This document shows, one piece after another, positions 1 through 7,500 of a stretch of DNA of 23,449 nt. Numbering within the stretch: the first letter of the stretch is position 1; each line of letters opens with the position of its first letter. The notes beneath the pieces are model-generated. The model was not told the DNA's origin and ran no database searches. It saw nothing but the letters and a program-made list of their open reading frames with translations. The position numbers and the translations under genes are program-made. Origin of the DNA: an uncultured Dorea sp. (lineage in GTDB: Bacteria; Bacillota; Clostridia; Lachnospirales; Lachnospiraceae); the NCBI GenBank assembly GCA_910579335.1, contig CAJTUQ010000001.1, forward strand, positions 1 to 23,449, read 5' to 3'.

Positions 1-11
1 TTTCTTTCGTC

Positions 12-34
12 CGGAGGGCTACTTGAACCCTCCG
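12..34. repeat. Short inverted repeat downstream of the zinc-ribbon gene
   Basis: CGGAGGG (12-18) and CCCTCCG (28-34) form a perfect 7-base stem with a 9-base loop. It lies about 120 bases past the stop of the minus-strand gene at 156-542. Neither strand has a T-run after the stem, so it is not a clear intrinsic terminator. The rest of 1-155 shows no gene that I can support. Confidence 0.35.
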
Positions 35-155
35 CAAAATACAAGAGGGGTAAAGCCGCCTTTGGCTCTATGGTTTCCCGTATCCGAAGTATAACATTTC
101 TTTGTCAGGCAATTATAATATACTGTTTTGCTTTGGCAGCAGTGCCACCTTACAT

Positions 156-542
156 CTATTGCCGCAAGCGGTCAATGTCGTACCGCCATTTCTGCAATAT
201 CTTTAGCATAGCAAATCTTAGACAGACCAACCCAAAACTCACGCTCATAGCCCTTTCATCCATTCCGTTTTTTTGTTGGCTTGCATAGTTCAACTTTGCA
301 CAGTTCCTGCACAGATAGCGTTCCTGCCGTCTGTAAAGGTATCTGACACGCTTTCCACAATGCGGACAATGAAAATATAGCCTTGTGGATTTTCTGTCAA
401 TCCCCGGATACTTCACAGTTTCTTTGCAGAAAAGGTATTTATCCCCTTTAAGATAATCATAAAAAGAAAAGCTGTCAATCCTGCGGAAATTTTCAAGCTG
501 CCTGTGCGTCTTATTGTATCCTCCCGAACCATAACCACCCAT
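156..542 (-). CDS. Small zinc-ribbon protein of mobile-element type
   Basis: The product has 128 residues and begins MGGYGSGGYN. It carries two CxxC knuckles, CPHC and CRNC, separated by a basic stretch (GKRVRYLYRRQERYL), which is a zinc-ribbon signature. No membrane segment or signal peptide is visible. The start at 542 is supported by an AGGAGAG ribosome binding site 8 bases upstream on the minus strand. Glycine-rich MGGYGSG starts followed by a zinc ribbon recur in uncharacterised proteins carried by integrative elements of gut Firmicutes (from memory of the family). No integrase, relaxase or other mobility gene is visible here, so element membership is inference. The C-terminal part is basic and could contact nucleic acid. 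Specific function unknown. Confidence 0.75.
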   Translation of the reverse strand: MGGYGSGGYNKTHRQLENFRRIDSFSFYDYLKGDKYLFCKETVKYPGIDRKSTRLYFHCPHCGKRVRYLYRRQERYLCRNCAKLNYASQQKNGMDERAMSVSFGLVCLRFAMLKILQKWRYDIDRLRQ

Positions 543-833
543 GTCAATATCTCTCCTATCTAATTATTACTTCCTATACGTGCGTGTTTTGCCTAAATCA
601 GTGGCGTATTTGCACTTTTGCAACTATATAACTGCCAACCGCTGAAAGTACTCCATGATATTTTACCGGACTAAAATACCGTAATATACGCTCCGTATCT
701 TTCTGAAACACCTTATAAAGGGGCTTTAAATATATAAAATGGGGTATTTATTGGGGTAAAATATCTTTCAGAATGTCTGGAAGCCGCATAAATAAAGGCT
801 TTACACCCAATCAGTCATTATACCGTGAGTATA
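543..833. other. Gene-free stretch with clustered short repeats
   Basis: I see no coding region here. It holds two short palindromes, TATTTTA-6-TAAAATA (659-678) and ATACG-3-CGTAT (686-698). It also has two direct repeats: TATCTTTCTGAA/TATCTTTCAGAA (696-707 and 762-773) and TGGGGTA twice (740-746 and 752-758). It is AT-rich and separates the divergent zinc-ribbon gene from the rtcB-side transcription unit. It could hold operators or a degraded element end. Confidence 0.5.
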
Positions 834-838
834 ATGAC
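814..838. promoter_or_regulatory. Perfect 10-base palindrome, probable operator
   Basis: GTCATTATAC (814-823) and GTATAATGAC (829-838) are exact inverted repeats with a 5-base spacer. The right arm overlaps the -35 box of the promoter at 834-862, as expected of a dimeric repressor site. It resembles no regulator box that I can name with certainty: it lacks the full PerR or Fur consensus. Confidence 0.6.
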
Positions 839-862
839 AAAATAAAAATATTCTGCTATACT
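834..862 (+). promoter_or_regulatory. Sigma-A-type promoter overlapping the palindrome
   Basis: ATGACA (834-839) and TATACT (857-862) each match the consensus at 5 of 6 positions and are 17 bases apart. The promoter points toward the small ORF at 916 and, beyond a terminator-like hairpin, toward rtcB. Confidence 0.6.
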
Positions 863-915
863 TAGAAAAGAAAGAAAAAGCGGACTTATGTGTCCAAGGA
901 AAGGAAGAAATTGAG

Positions 916-1062
916 ATGAACACAACTATGATTTTTAGCAGTCTTAAACATGAACGTTATGAAGAAGCGCTGGATAGTATACAGGGCTTGGTTTGCGTAC
1001 ACATATTTTTAAGAGAGCGAAATCATATGTTTCCTGAAAAAGGAATGAGTCTAAGATTGTGA
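916..1062 (+). CDS. Possible 48-residue small protein or gene remnant
   Basis: The ORF runs from ATG at 916 to TGA at 1060-1062. A purine-rich AAGGAAAGGAAG stretch ends about 7 bases upstream and could act as a ribosome binding site. The peptide begins MNTTMIFSSLKHERYEEALD and has no motif I recognise. It sits between a good promoter (834-862) and an intrinsic terminator (1098-1138), so the three could form one short transcription unit. It may instead be the truncated 5' end of a decayed gene. No membrane segment is obvious. Confidence 0.35.
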   Translation: MNTTMIFSSLKHERYEEALDSIQGLVCVHIFLRERNHMFPEKGMSLRL

Positions 1063-1097
1063 TAATCTGGTTTGGATAGTTTATAGACCGATGATAG

Positions 1098-1138
1098 CCG
1101 CTTATCTTGTATGTGTACGGGATGAGCGGTATTTTTTT
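1098..1138 (+). terminator. Intrinsic terminator or attenuator upstream of rtcB
   Basis: CCGCTTATC (1098-1106) pairs with GATGAGCGG (1121-1129), a 9-base stem with one G-U pair and a 14-base loop. It is followed by TATTTTTTT. It would end the small unit started at 834-862, or act as an attenuator for read-through into rtcB. Confidence 0.7.
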
Positions 1139-1151
1139 GTGCGGGCGTTAA

Positions 1152-1197
1152 GCAAACGTCAGGGAAACGTTTGCGTGCAGCCGGAAGCTTGTATATT
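1152..1197 (+). promoter_or_regulatory. Inverted repeat with weak promoter before rtcB
   Basis: GCAAACGT (1152-1159) and ACGTTTGC (1167-1174) are perfect 8-base inverted repeats. The right arm overlaps TTGCGT (1171-1176), a possible -35 box, with TATATT (1192-1197) as a possible -10 at a short 15-base spacing. This could be the own, repressible promoter of rtcB. The inverted repeat is directly seen; the promoter is weak. Confidence 0.35.
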
Positions 1198-1203
1198 TGA
1201 ACT

Positions 1204-1273
1204 CCATGAGTAAATAGTACCGGAGCCATGAGTAATAATAGTACCGGAGCCGTGAGTAATAATAGTACCGGAG
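1204..1273 (+). repeat. Three tandem copies of a 24-base unit before the rtcB start
   Basis: Copies lie at 1204-1225, 1226-1249 and 1250-1273. Each starts CC(A/G)TGAGTAA, contains AATAGTACC and ends GGAG. The second and third copies are 24 bases and differ by one A/G change; the first lacks two bases. The array ends 12 bases before the rtcB ribosome binding site. Because the unit is divisible by three, copies 2 and 3 keep one reading frame. Confidence 0.85.
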
Positions 1274-1305
1274 CCGGAGGCAAGAAAGGAGATACGTATG
1301 TTTGA
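1228..1305 (+). CDS. Possible 25-residue leader peptide encoded by the tandem repeats
   Basis: The frame opens at ATG 1228 inside repeat copy 2 and reads MSNNSTGA, VSNNSTGA, GGKKGDTYV, then TGA at 1303-1305. It overlaps the rtcB start codon (1298) by 8 bases, so terminating ribosomes would be well placed to re-initiate on rtcB. The preceding GGAG of repeat copy 1 lies only two bases upstream of the ATG, so initiation strength is doubtful. In copy 1 the two-base loss makes the same ATG read MSK-stop. Whether it is translated is unknown. Confidence 0.25.
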   Translation: MSNNSTGAVSNNSTGAGGKKGDTYV

Positions 1306-2497
1306 AATTAAAGGAAAAATAAATACAGCTATTTGTTATGCAAAAGTTATAGAAGAGGAAGCAATAGAGCAGATTAAAAGAATGTGCGATTATGATTTTA
1401 CAAAAAACAGCCGGATTCGTATTATGCCGGATGTACATGCCGGAAAAGGATGTACCATCGGAACAACCATGACAATTGCCGGGAAGGTTGTGCCCAATAT
1501 TGTCGGGGTGGATATTGGCTGCGGAATGTATACTATAAATCTTGGGAAAGGTGAAATTGACTTGGAAAAATTAGATGAAGCGGCTCATTCTATCCCATCC
1601 GGTATGAATATCTGGGAGGGCAGACAGGAGAGATTTGATTTGCAGGCGCTTCGTTGCTATAGAAGCCTGAAAAATACAAAGCGGCTGGAAAGAAGCCTTG
1701 GAACTTTGGGCGGCGGCAATCATTTTATTGAAGTGGACAGAGCGTCAGATGGAGCTAATTATCTGGTTATTCACACCGGAAGCCGCAATCTCGGCAAACA
1801 GGCTGCAGAAATTTATCAACGGCTTGCTATCGACCTTAACAAAGGCAAGGAAACCTATTTTCAGCAGAGAGAGGAGATTATCCGTACTTATAAAGAGCAG
1901 GGGCGCAGAAAAGAAATACAAAAAGCATTGGAAGCAGTTTCATGGAATGAGAAAGAGACGACGGTGCCGGAGGATTTGTGTTTTTTATACGGACAGTTTT
2001 TTGAAGATTATATGCATGATGTGGATATCTGCCAGCGTTTTGCAAAACGTAACAGAGAAAAGATTGCAGAAGTATTGCTTTCCGGAATGGGGATGAATGG
2101 AAAGGAAGCTTTTCATACGATTCATAATTATATTGACACCGATGAAATGATTCTTCGTAAGGGAGCCATCGCTGCCCATGCAGGTGAAAAAGTATTGATT
2201 CCAATCAATATGCGGGATGGAAGTGTATTAGCGGTTGGAAAAGGAAATCCGGAATGGAACTTTTCTGCGCCTCATGGGGCGGGACGTATCATGTCCCGGA
2301 CAAAAGCAAAAAGCACGCTTTGTTTAGAGGAATATAAAAAAGAGATGGCGGGTGTTTATACAACGACTGTAAATGAAGCAACGCTGGATGAAGCTCCAAT
2401 GGCTTATAAATCATTAGAAGATATTATTGATGTGGTGAAAGAAACGGTTGATGTAATTGAAGTGATGAAACCAATTTATAATTTTAAGGCGGACTGA
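1298..2497 (+). CDS. rtcB: RtcB family RNA ligase (RNA-splicing ligase)
   Basis: The protein has 399 residues, the length of the shorter bacterial RtcB proteins. RtcB joins RNA 2',3'-cyclic phosphate or 3'-phosphate ends to 5'-OH ends using GTP and manganese, in tRNA splicing or RNA repair. Family motifs run in order: PDVHAGKG (44-51), GVDIGCGM with metal-ligand Cys75, GTLGGGNHF (Asn141, His142), VIHTGSRNLG (His159), HAGEKVLIPINMRDGS (294-309) and SAPHGAGR, where His326 is the expected guanylylated residue. All key residues are present, so it should be active. AAGGAG sits 6 bases before ATG 1298. No archease or RtcR-type activator lies beside it. Regulation probably involves the repeat-rich leader upstream. 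Confidence in the family is very high; its RNA target is unknown. Confidence 0.96.
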   Translation: MFEIKGKINTAICYAKVIEEEAIEQIKRMCDYDFTKNSRIRIMPDVHAGKGCTIGTTMTIAGKVVPNIVGVDIGCGMYTINLGKGEIDLEKLDEAAHSIPSGMNIWEGRQERFDLQALRCYRSLKNTKRLERSLGTLGGGNHFIEVDRASDGANYLVIHTGSRNLGKQAAEIYQRLAIDLNKGKETYFQQREEIIRTYKEQGRRKEIQKALEAVSWNEKETTVPEDLCFLYGQFFEDYMHDVDICQRFAKRNREKIAEVLLSGMGMNGKEAFHTIHNYIDTDEMILRKGAIAAHAGEKVLIPINMRDGSVLAVGKGNPEWNFSAPHGAGRIMSRTKAKSTLCLEEYKKEMAGVYTTTVNEATLDEAPMAYKSLEDIIDVVKETVDVIEVMKPIYNFKAD

Positions 2498-2585
2498 ACC
2501 ATGTGCGAAAGACCTGGATTTAGGCTTTGAACAGGCTGGTTTTTATGAAACTTTCATGGTTTGTCAGCCGGAACAGGAGGATAAC

Positions 2586-2840
2586 ATGTTTACCATTCCA
2601 ACCATAGACATGGGTAGGACAGGACAAAATATAATGAAGCTGAGAGTTCAGAATGGATATACTGTAAAGGATCTGCAGAATGTGTTTGGGTTCGCAACAC
2701 CGCAGGCAATTTACAAGTGGCAGCATGGAACTGCAATGCCAACGATTGATAATCTTGTTGTACTTGCGGCATTATTTCAAGTGCATATGGACGAGATACT
2801 TGTAATAAACACCGGCTTGCAGATTAAGCTGGGTGCATAA
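2586..2840 (+). CDS. Small XRE-type helix-turn-helix regulator
   Basis: The product has 84 residues and is essentially one HTH domain: IGxN-like start (TGQNIMKLRVQNGYTV), recognition region GFATPQAIYKWQHGTAMPT, then the usual NLVVLAALFQVHMDEIL closing helices. The start at 2586 is chosen over ATG 2556 because AGGAGG sits directly before it (MFTIPTIDMG). The frame is open further upstream without a better start. The gene lies 88 bases after rtcB on the same strand and may be cotranscribed. It lacks any effector or toxin domain, so it is either a stand-alone DNA-binding protein or an orphan antitoxin-like regulator. Its target is unknown. Confidence 0.85.
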   Translation: MFTIPTIDMGRTGQNIMKLRVQNGYTVKDLQNVFGFATPQAIYKWQHGTAMPTIDNLVVLAALFQVHMDEILVINTGLQIKLGA

Positions 2841-2848
2841 GGTTAAAA

Positions 2849-2870
2849 TGCAGATCGAGTAAGGTCTGCA
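2849..2870 (+). other. Hairpin just 5' of the tRNA gene
   Basis: TGCAGATC (2849-2856) pairs with GGTCTGCA (2863-2870) with one G-U pair and a 6-base loop. It ends four bases before the mature tRNA 5' end and has no T-run. It could mark the end of the upstream mRNA or help processing of a joint transcript. Confidence 0.45.
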
Positions 2871-2874
2871 ATAT

Positions 2875-2948
2875 GGCTCCTTAGTCTAAATGGTTAGGAC
2901 ACCAGCCTTTCAAGCTGGTAATACCGGGTTCGAGTCCCGTAGGAGTCA
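2875..2948 (+). tRNA. tRNA-Glu (anticodon UUC)
   Basis: The cloverleaf folds as acceptor GGCTCCT/AGGAGTC (one G-U), D-arm GTCT/GGAC, anticodon arm CCAGC-CTTTCAA-GCTGG with anticodon TTC, and T-loop TTCGAGT. The T-stem CCGGG/CCCGT has a C-T mismatch at its outer pair. The discriminator is A2948, and CCA is not encoded. No other tRNA is nearby. Confidence 0.93.
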
Positions 2949-3069
2949 TTGAAACAGGGGGAGTTTTATAGGGATTTAGAAAGACATTATAGATTGTAAT
3001 ATTTCTCCTAAAATATAATTTATCCAACATTTCTGCGGTTTTTAAAGTGGAGATTTTTTGCAGCTCCTT

Positions 3070-3104
3070 TATAATAAGGTGTGAAAACGGATTTTACAGG
3101 GAGG
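3070..3104 (+). promoter_or_regulatory. Candidate GH125 promoter region with CRE-like site
   Basis: A TATAAT box lies at 3070-3075 but has no good -35 at 17 bases. Just downstream, GTGAAAACGGATTTT (3081-3095) matches 8 of the 10 defined positions of the catabolite-responsive element consensus WTGNAANCGNWNNCW. It is followed by AGGGAGG (3098-3104), the ribosome binding site for ATG 3113. A CRE between promoter and start would fit glucose repression by CcpA. This is a consensus match by eye only. Confidence 0.35.
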
Positions 3105-3112
3105 ACGCAAAA

Positions 3113-4405
3113 ATGACGGAGAAACGCCGGTACAACTCAGTTGAAAAAGTACTTCAGATGGTAAAGATAAAGTTGAAAGACGAACCGGAAGTATATGAGA
3201 TATTTGAAAATTGTTACGGCAATACACTGGACACGACAGTAAAATATAAGAAGGATGGAACGACTTACGTAATTACGGGAGACATTCCGGCGATGTGGCT
3301 TCGGGACTCCGCAGCGCAGTTTCGTCCTTATCTGATAGCTGCAAGAGAAGAGCCAGAGCTTGCAGATATTCTGACAGGTTTGTCAAAACGCCAGTTTATG
3401 TATATTAATATTGACGCTTATGCCAATGCATTTAATGAAACGGCAAACGGAAACTGCTGGAAGCATGACGATACGGACATGGGCGATTGGGTATGGGAGC
3501 GGAAATATGAAGTGGATTCCCTTTGTTATCCGCTGCAGTTTGGATACTTAATTTGGAAAAATACAGGACGAACCAATCATTTTGATACTGCTTTCAGAGA
3601 AGGAGCAGAGAGGATTCTGGATATTTTCCGTACGGAACAAAGACATGAGGAGCAATCTTCGTATCATTTCATAAGGGAAAATACTTATTTTACGGATACG
3701 CTTTCAAGGGACGGAAAGGGTGCGTTGGTAAAATCAGGGATTGGCATGACCTGGTCGGGCTTTCGGCCCAGCGATGACGCATGCACGTACGGCTATCTGA
3801 TTCCGTCAAATATGTTTGCAGTTGTCGTGTTGGATTATCTGGAAGAAATTGCAGATAAGGTTCTATGTGATAGAAAGCTGGGTAACGAGGCGAGGACGCT
3901 GAGAGACGAAATATATGAAGGCATCGAACGCTGCGGCGTCACAAATACGGAAGGATTTGGAAAAGTATATGCGTATGAGACGGACGGGTACGGCCAATAT
4001 AATCTGATGGATGATGCCAATGTGCCGAGCCTCCTATCAATGGAATATCTCGGATATCAGGGAAAACATAAGGAAACAGCCGAAAATACAAGAAAGCTTA
4101 TTTTAAGTGAAGCAAATCCGTATTATTACAAGGGAAAAAAGGCGGCGGGCATCGGAAGTCCCCATACGCCGGCAAATTATATCTGGCATATCGCTTTGGC
4201 AATGGAGGGGCTGACTGCAAAATCAAAAGAAAGAAAATTAGAGTGCCTTCATTTGCTTTCGCAGACAGACGGGGGTGCGAAACTTATGCATGAAGGATTT
4301 CATGCAGATGATGATACCAGATACACAAGGGAATGGTTTTCCTGGGCCAATGCCATGTTTTGCGAGCTTGTGCTGGATTACTGCGGCTTTCCCATACTGC
4401 GTTAA
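3113..4405 (+). CDS. GH125 exo-alpha-1,6-mannosidase
   Basis: The protein has 430 residues, the usual GH125 (DUF1237) length. These inverting enzymes remove terminal alpha-1,6-linked mannose from mannans and N-glycan fragments. Landmarks are PAMWLRDSAAQFRPY (59-73), the early DETANGN-like loop (NETANGNCW, 108-116), SGFRPSDD (216-222) holding the expected catalytic acid Asp221/Asp222, and YTREWFSWANAMF (404-416) with Glu407 as expected base. No signal peptide is visible, so it acts in the cytoplasm. ATG 3113 is preferred over ATG 3047 because AGGGAGG sits 8 bases upstream and the extra 22 residues look unrelated to the family. GH38 follows on the same strand. The pairing of GH125 with GH38 is known from streptococcal N-glycan use. 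Confidence 0.93.
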   Translation: MTEKRRYNSVEKVLQMVKIKLKDEPEVYEIFENCYGNTLDTTVKYKKDGTTYVITGDIPAMWLRDSAAQFRPYLIAAREEPELADILTGLSKRQFMYINIDAYANAFNETANGNCWKHDDTDMGDWVWERKYEVDSLCYPLQFGYLIWKNTGRTNHFDTAFREGAERILDIFRTEQRHEEQSSYHFIRENTYFTDTLSRDGKGALVKSGIGMTWSGFRPSDDACTYGYLIPSNMFAVVVLDYLEEIADKVLCDRKLGNEARTLRDEIYEGIERCGVTNTEGFGKVYAYETDGYGQYNLMDDANVPSLLSMEYLGYQGKHKETAENTRKLILSEANPYYYKGKKAAGIGSPHTPANYIWHIALAMEGLTAKSKERKLECLHLLSQTDGGAKLMHEGFHADDDTRYTREWFSWANAMFCELVLDYCGFPILR

Positions 4406-4462
4406 AAATACGATAGATGACACATAAGTGAATAATGTTCAGCAAAACTAGAATTTTCTGAA

Positions 4463-4491
4463 TTGAAATAAATTTTCCGGCGGCATAAAAT
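4463..4491 (+). promoter_or_regulatory. Candidate promoter for the GH38 gene
   Basis: TTGAAA (4463-4468) and TAAAAT (4486-4491) are 17 bases apart, about 57 bases before the GH38 start. No terminator follows the GH125 gene, so this is probably an internal promoter in addition to read-through. Confidence 0.5.
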
Positions 4492-4548
4492 GATGCTAGA
4501 AAGAAAGTTCGGCCCCATATATGCGGAGGGGATTTCAAGGAGGAAACT

Positions 4549-7500
4549 ATGTTTTTGACAGACAGAAAGTTAGAAAGAAGAATCAGCGAGCTGGAGCAGT
4601 ATCGGTACAGAGATATGATTCCGCTGGAGGGTTTTACTGTGACAGAGGATAACCAGGGGGTAGTAAACCCGGAGATTCCGATATTTAATGAGTGCGGCAG
4701 AGTAGAGACGGGGGATACGTGGAAAGGGCGCGACCGGTTTCTCTGGATGCACAAAGATATTGATATACCGGCGGAATGGAAGGGAAGGAAGGTCGTAGGA
4801 ATTTTTGATTACGGCAGCACCGGAGCAGGTAATAATTCAGGCTTTGAATCTATGCTGTATGTTAACGGAAAAATGTATCAGGGAGTAGATGCAAATCATA
4901 AGGAAGTCTTTTTTGACGACGCACTCTCCGGGACGACCGTAGATATTACTTTTCGGTTGTGGTCGGGCCTGGAGGGAGGCGGCATCCCCGCAGAGCAGGA
5001 ACATAGAATTGCGCACGCGGATTTGGCATGGCTGGATGAAAAGACCGATGATTTCTATTATATGGCGTCTATGGTGCAGCAGACGATAAAAGAGCTTGAC
5101 GAATACTGTCCGGAGCAGCATGAGCTGCGAGTAGCGCTGGACGGGGCATGCCATTGTATTGACTGGTCGGTTCCGGGCAGCGAAGGGTTTTATGATTCCG
5201 TACATCAGGCGGACGATTATCTGAATGAATGTATTGACAAAATGGATAAGCGCTCCATGATAAATGTATACTGCGTGGGGCATACGCACATTGATACGGC
5301 ATGGCTTTGGAGACTGAAGCATACGAAGGAAAAATGCTCCCGTTCCTTTTCAACCGTGTTCCGTCTGATGGAGATGTACCCGGAGTATATTTTCCTTCAG
5401 ACACAGCCCCAGCTCTATGAGTACATGAAAGAAGAGTTTCCGGATATTTACGAGAATGTGAAAGCGAAAGCAAAAGAAGGGCGCTGGGAGACGGACGGCG
5501 GTATGTGGGTTGAGGCTGACTGTAACCTGACAAGCGGGGAATCTTTGACAAGACAGATTCTTATCGGCAGTAAATTTATCAAGGACGAGTTTGGAAAAGA
5601 TGTGGAATACCTGTGGCTTCCTGACGTATTCGGATATTCATGGGCGCTGCCCCAAATCCTGAAAAAGGCCGGAATTAAAACCTTTATGACTACAAAGATA
5701 AGCTGGAACCAGTATAACCGTATGCCACATGATACCTTTATGTGGAAGGGAATTGACGGCAGCGAGATTCTGACGCATTTTATTACGACGCCGGAGCCGT
5801 GGAATGAGAAGGGCTCATGGTTTTACACTTACAACGGAAAACTGCTGCCCAAAACGGTAAAGGGCGTATGGGATGCATACAGCGAAAAACAGATGAATAA
5901 AGACTTGCTGATTTCGTTTGGATTTGGAGACGGCGGCGGGGGTGTGAACCGCGATATGCTGGAATACAGGAGAAGAATGGATAAGATACCGGGGCTTCCT
6001 AATGTAAAAATGTCCACTGCGGGAGAGTATTTTAAAAAGCTCCATGATACTGTAAGAAATACAGAGCAGTATGTGCATACATGGGACGGGGAGCTGTATC
6101 TGGAATACCACCGCGGCACCTATACAAGCCAGGGCTATAATAAGAGGATGAACCGCCGGATGGAGCTTCTTTACCGCCGGGCGGAATGGCTGACGGTGAT
6201 GGATGCGCTGATGGCAGGCAGTATAGAAAAGGCGCAGCAGGAAGAACTGACGAAAGGATGGAAGCACATTCTTACCGACCAATTCCATGACATTATTCCA
6301 GGGTCATCCATACATGAGGTGTATGAGGATTCCAGGAAGGATTACGCATACATTGAAGGGATTGCCCGCAAGACAGAGAGACGGGCGTACGAAAATATAT
6401 TAGAACCAAAAGAAAATACCTATACGGCAATTAATGATTCCGGATGGACGATGAGCCGGATAGTTACGGTGCCGGAAACAAGAGAGGGCGTATTTAAGGA
6501 TTTTGAAGGCCGCGTGCTGGCCTCCCAAAAAGGCCGAGGGGTTTCCTATGTCGAGATAACCGGCGTGCCGGCTATGGGAACGAAAACCTTTGTATTTGAA
6601 GAGGTAAAAAGTGATGTGCCAAAAGCAGCTTTTCATGTGAACGGCAGAGACATTGAGACGCCGTATTATCGTATTTCTTTAAATCAATACGGGCAGATTG
6701 CAAGGCTCTTTGACAAAACCTATGACAGGGACGTGCTGCCCAAGGGACAACGGGGAAATGTCCTTCAAGTGTTTGAAGACAAGCCGCTTGACAATGACGC
6801 ATGGGACATTGATATTTTTTATCAGGAAAAAATGCGTGAAATTACAGAACTGACTGCATTTGAGATTACGGAGATGGGACCGCTGTGTATGAAGGTGCAT
6901 ATGGAATGGGATTACATGAGCTCCCATATCAGTCAGGATTTGGTCCTTTACAGCGGCAGCAGGAGAATTGATTTTAAGACAGACGTAGATTACCATGAGC
7001 GGCACCAGTTGTTAAAAGCCGCATTTCCGGTGGACGTCCGTTCAACCTATGGAACGTATGACGTTCAGTACGGCAATGTAAGAAGGCCGAACCATTGGAA
7101 TACGAGCTGGGATATGGCAAAATTTGAGACGGTTGCGCACAGATGGGCTGATTTGTCGGAACGAAATTACGGAGTGAGTGTCTTAAATGACTGCAAGTAC
7201 GGCCATGATATAAAAGACAACGTAATGCGGATTACGTTATTGAAGGCAGGGACGCATCCGGATTACCTTCAAGATCAGGGAGAGCATAAATTTACTTATG
7301 CATTGCTGCCTCATAAGGGGGACTTTGTAGAAGGAAATGTTGTGTTGGAGGGCTTTGCACTGAATGCGCCGATGCAGGCTATAAAAGGGAAATGCCGTCT
7401 TGCGTACGACAGCTTTCTATCATTTGACAATCCGCAGGTTGAGCTTGACGCGGTTAAAAAATCTGAAGACGGAAACTATATGGTAATCCGTTTCCATGAA

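Noticed and set aside
12..34. Terminator for the minus-strand zinc-ribbon gene
   Set aside because: The stem is good but no T-run follows on the minus strand. Kept only as an inverted repeat.
1204..1273. CRISPR array
   Set aside because: The units are directly adjacent with no unique spacers, only three copies exist, and no cas gene is near.
1023..1438. Minus-strand ORFs with repeated PVLLLL-type residues across the rtcB leader
   Set aside because: They are the reverse reading of the 24-base repeats and of the rtcB gene, with no ribosome binding site.
2501..2585. Longer XRE protein starting at 2556 or upstream
   Set aside because: The frame is open but a strong AGGAGG sits just before ATG 2586 and the extra residues are not part of the HTH domain.
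3047..3112. N-terminal extension of the GH125 gene from ATG 3047
   Set aside because: The extra 22 residues do not look like the family and have no ribosome binding site, while ATG 3113 has AGGGAGG at a good distance. The extension would also cross the TATAAT and CRE-like site.
3835..6288. Several antisense ORFs over 60 codons within the mannosidase genes
   Set aside because: They lie inside strongly supported GH125 and GH38 genes, lack ribosome binding sites and show no family motif.
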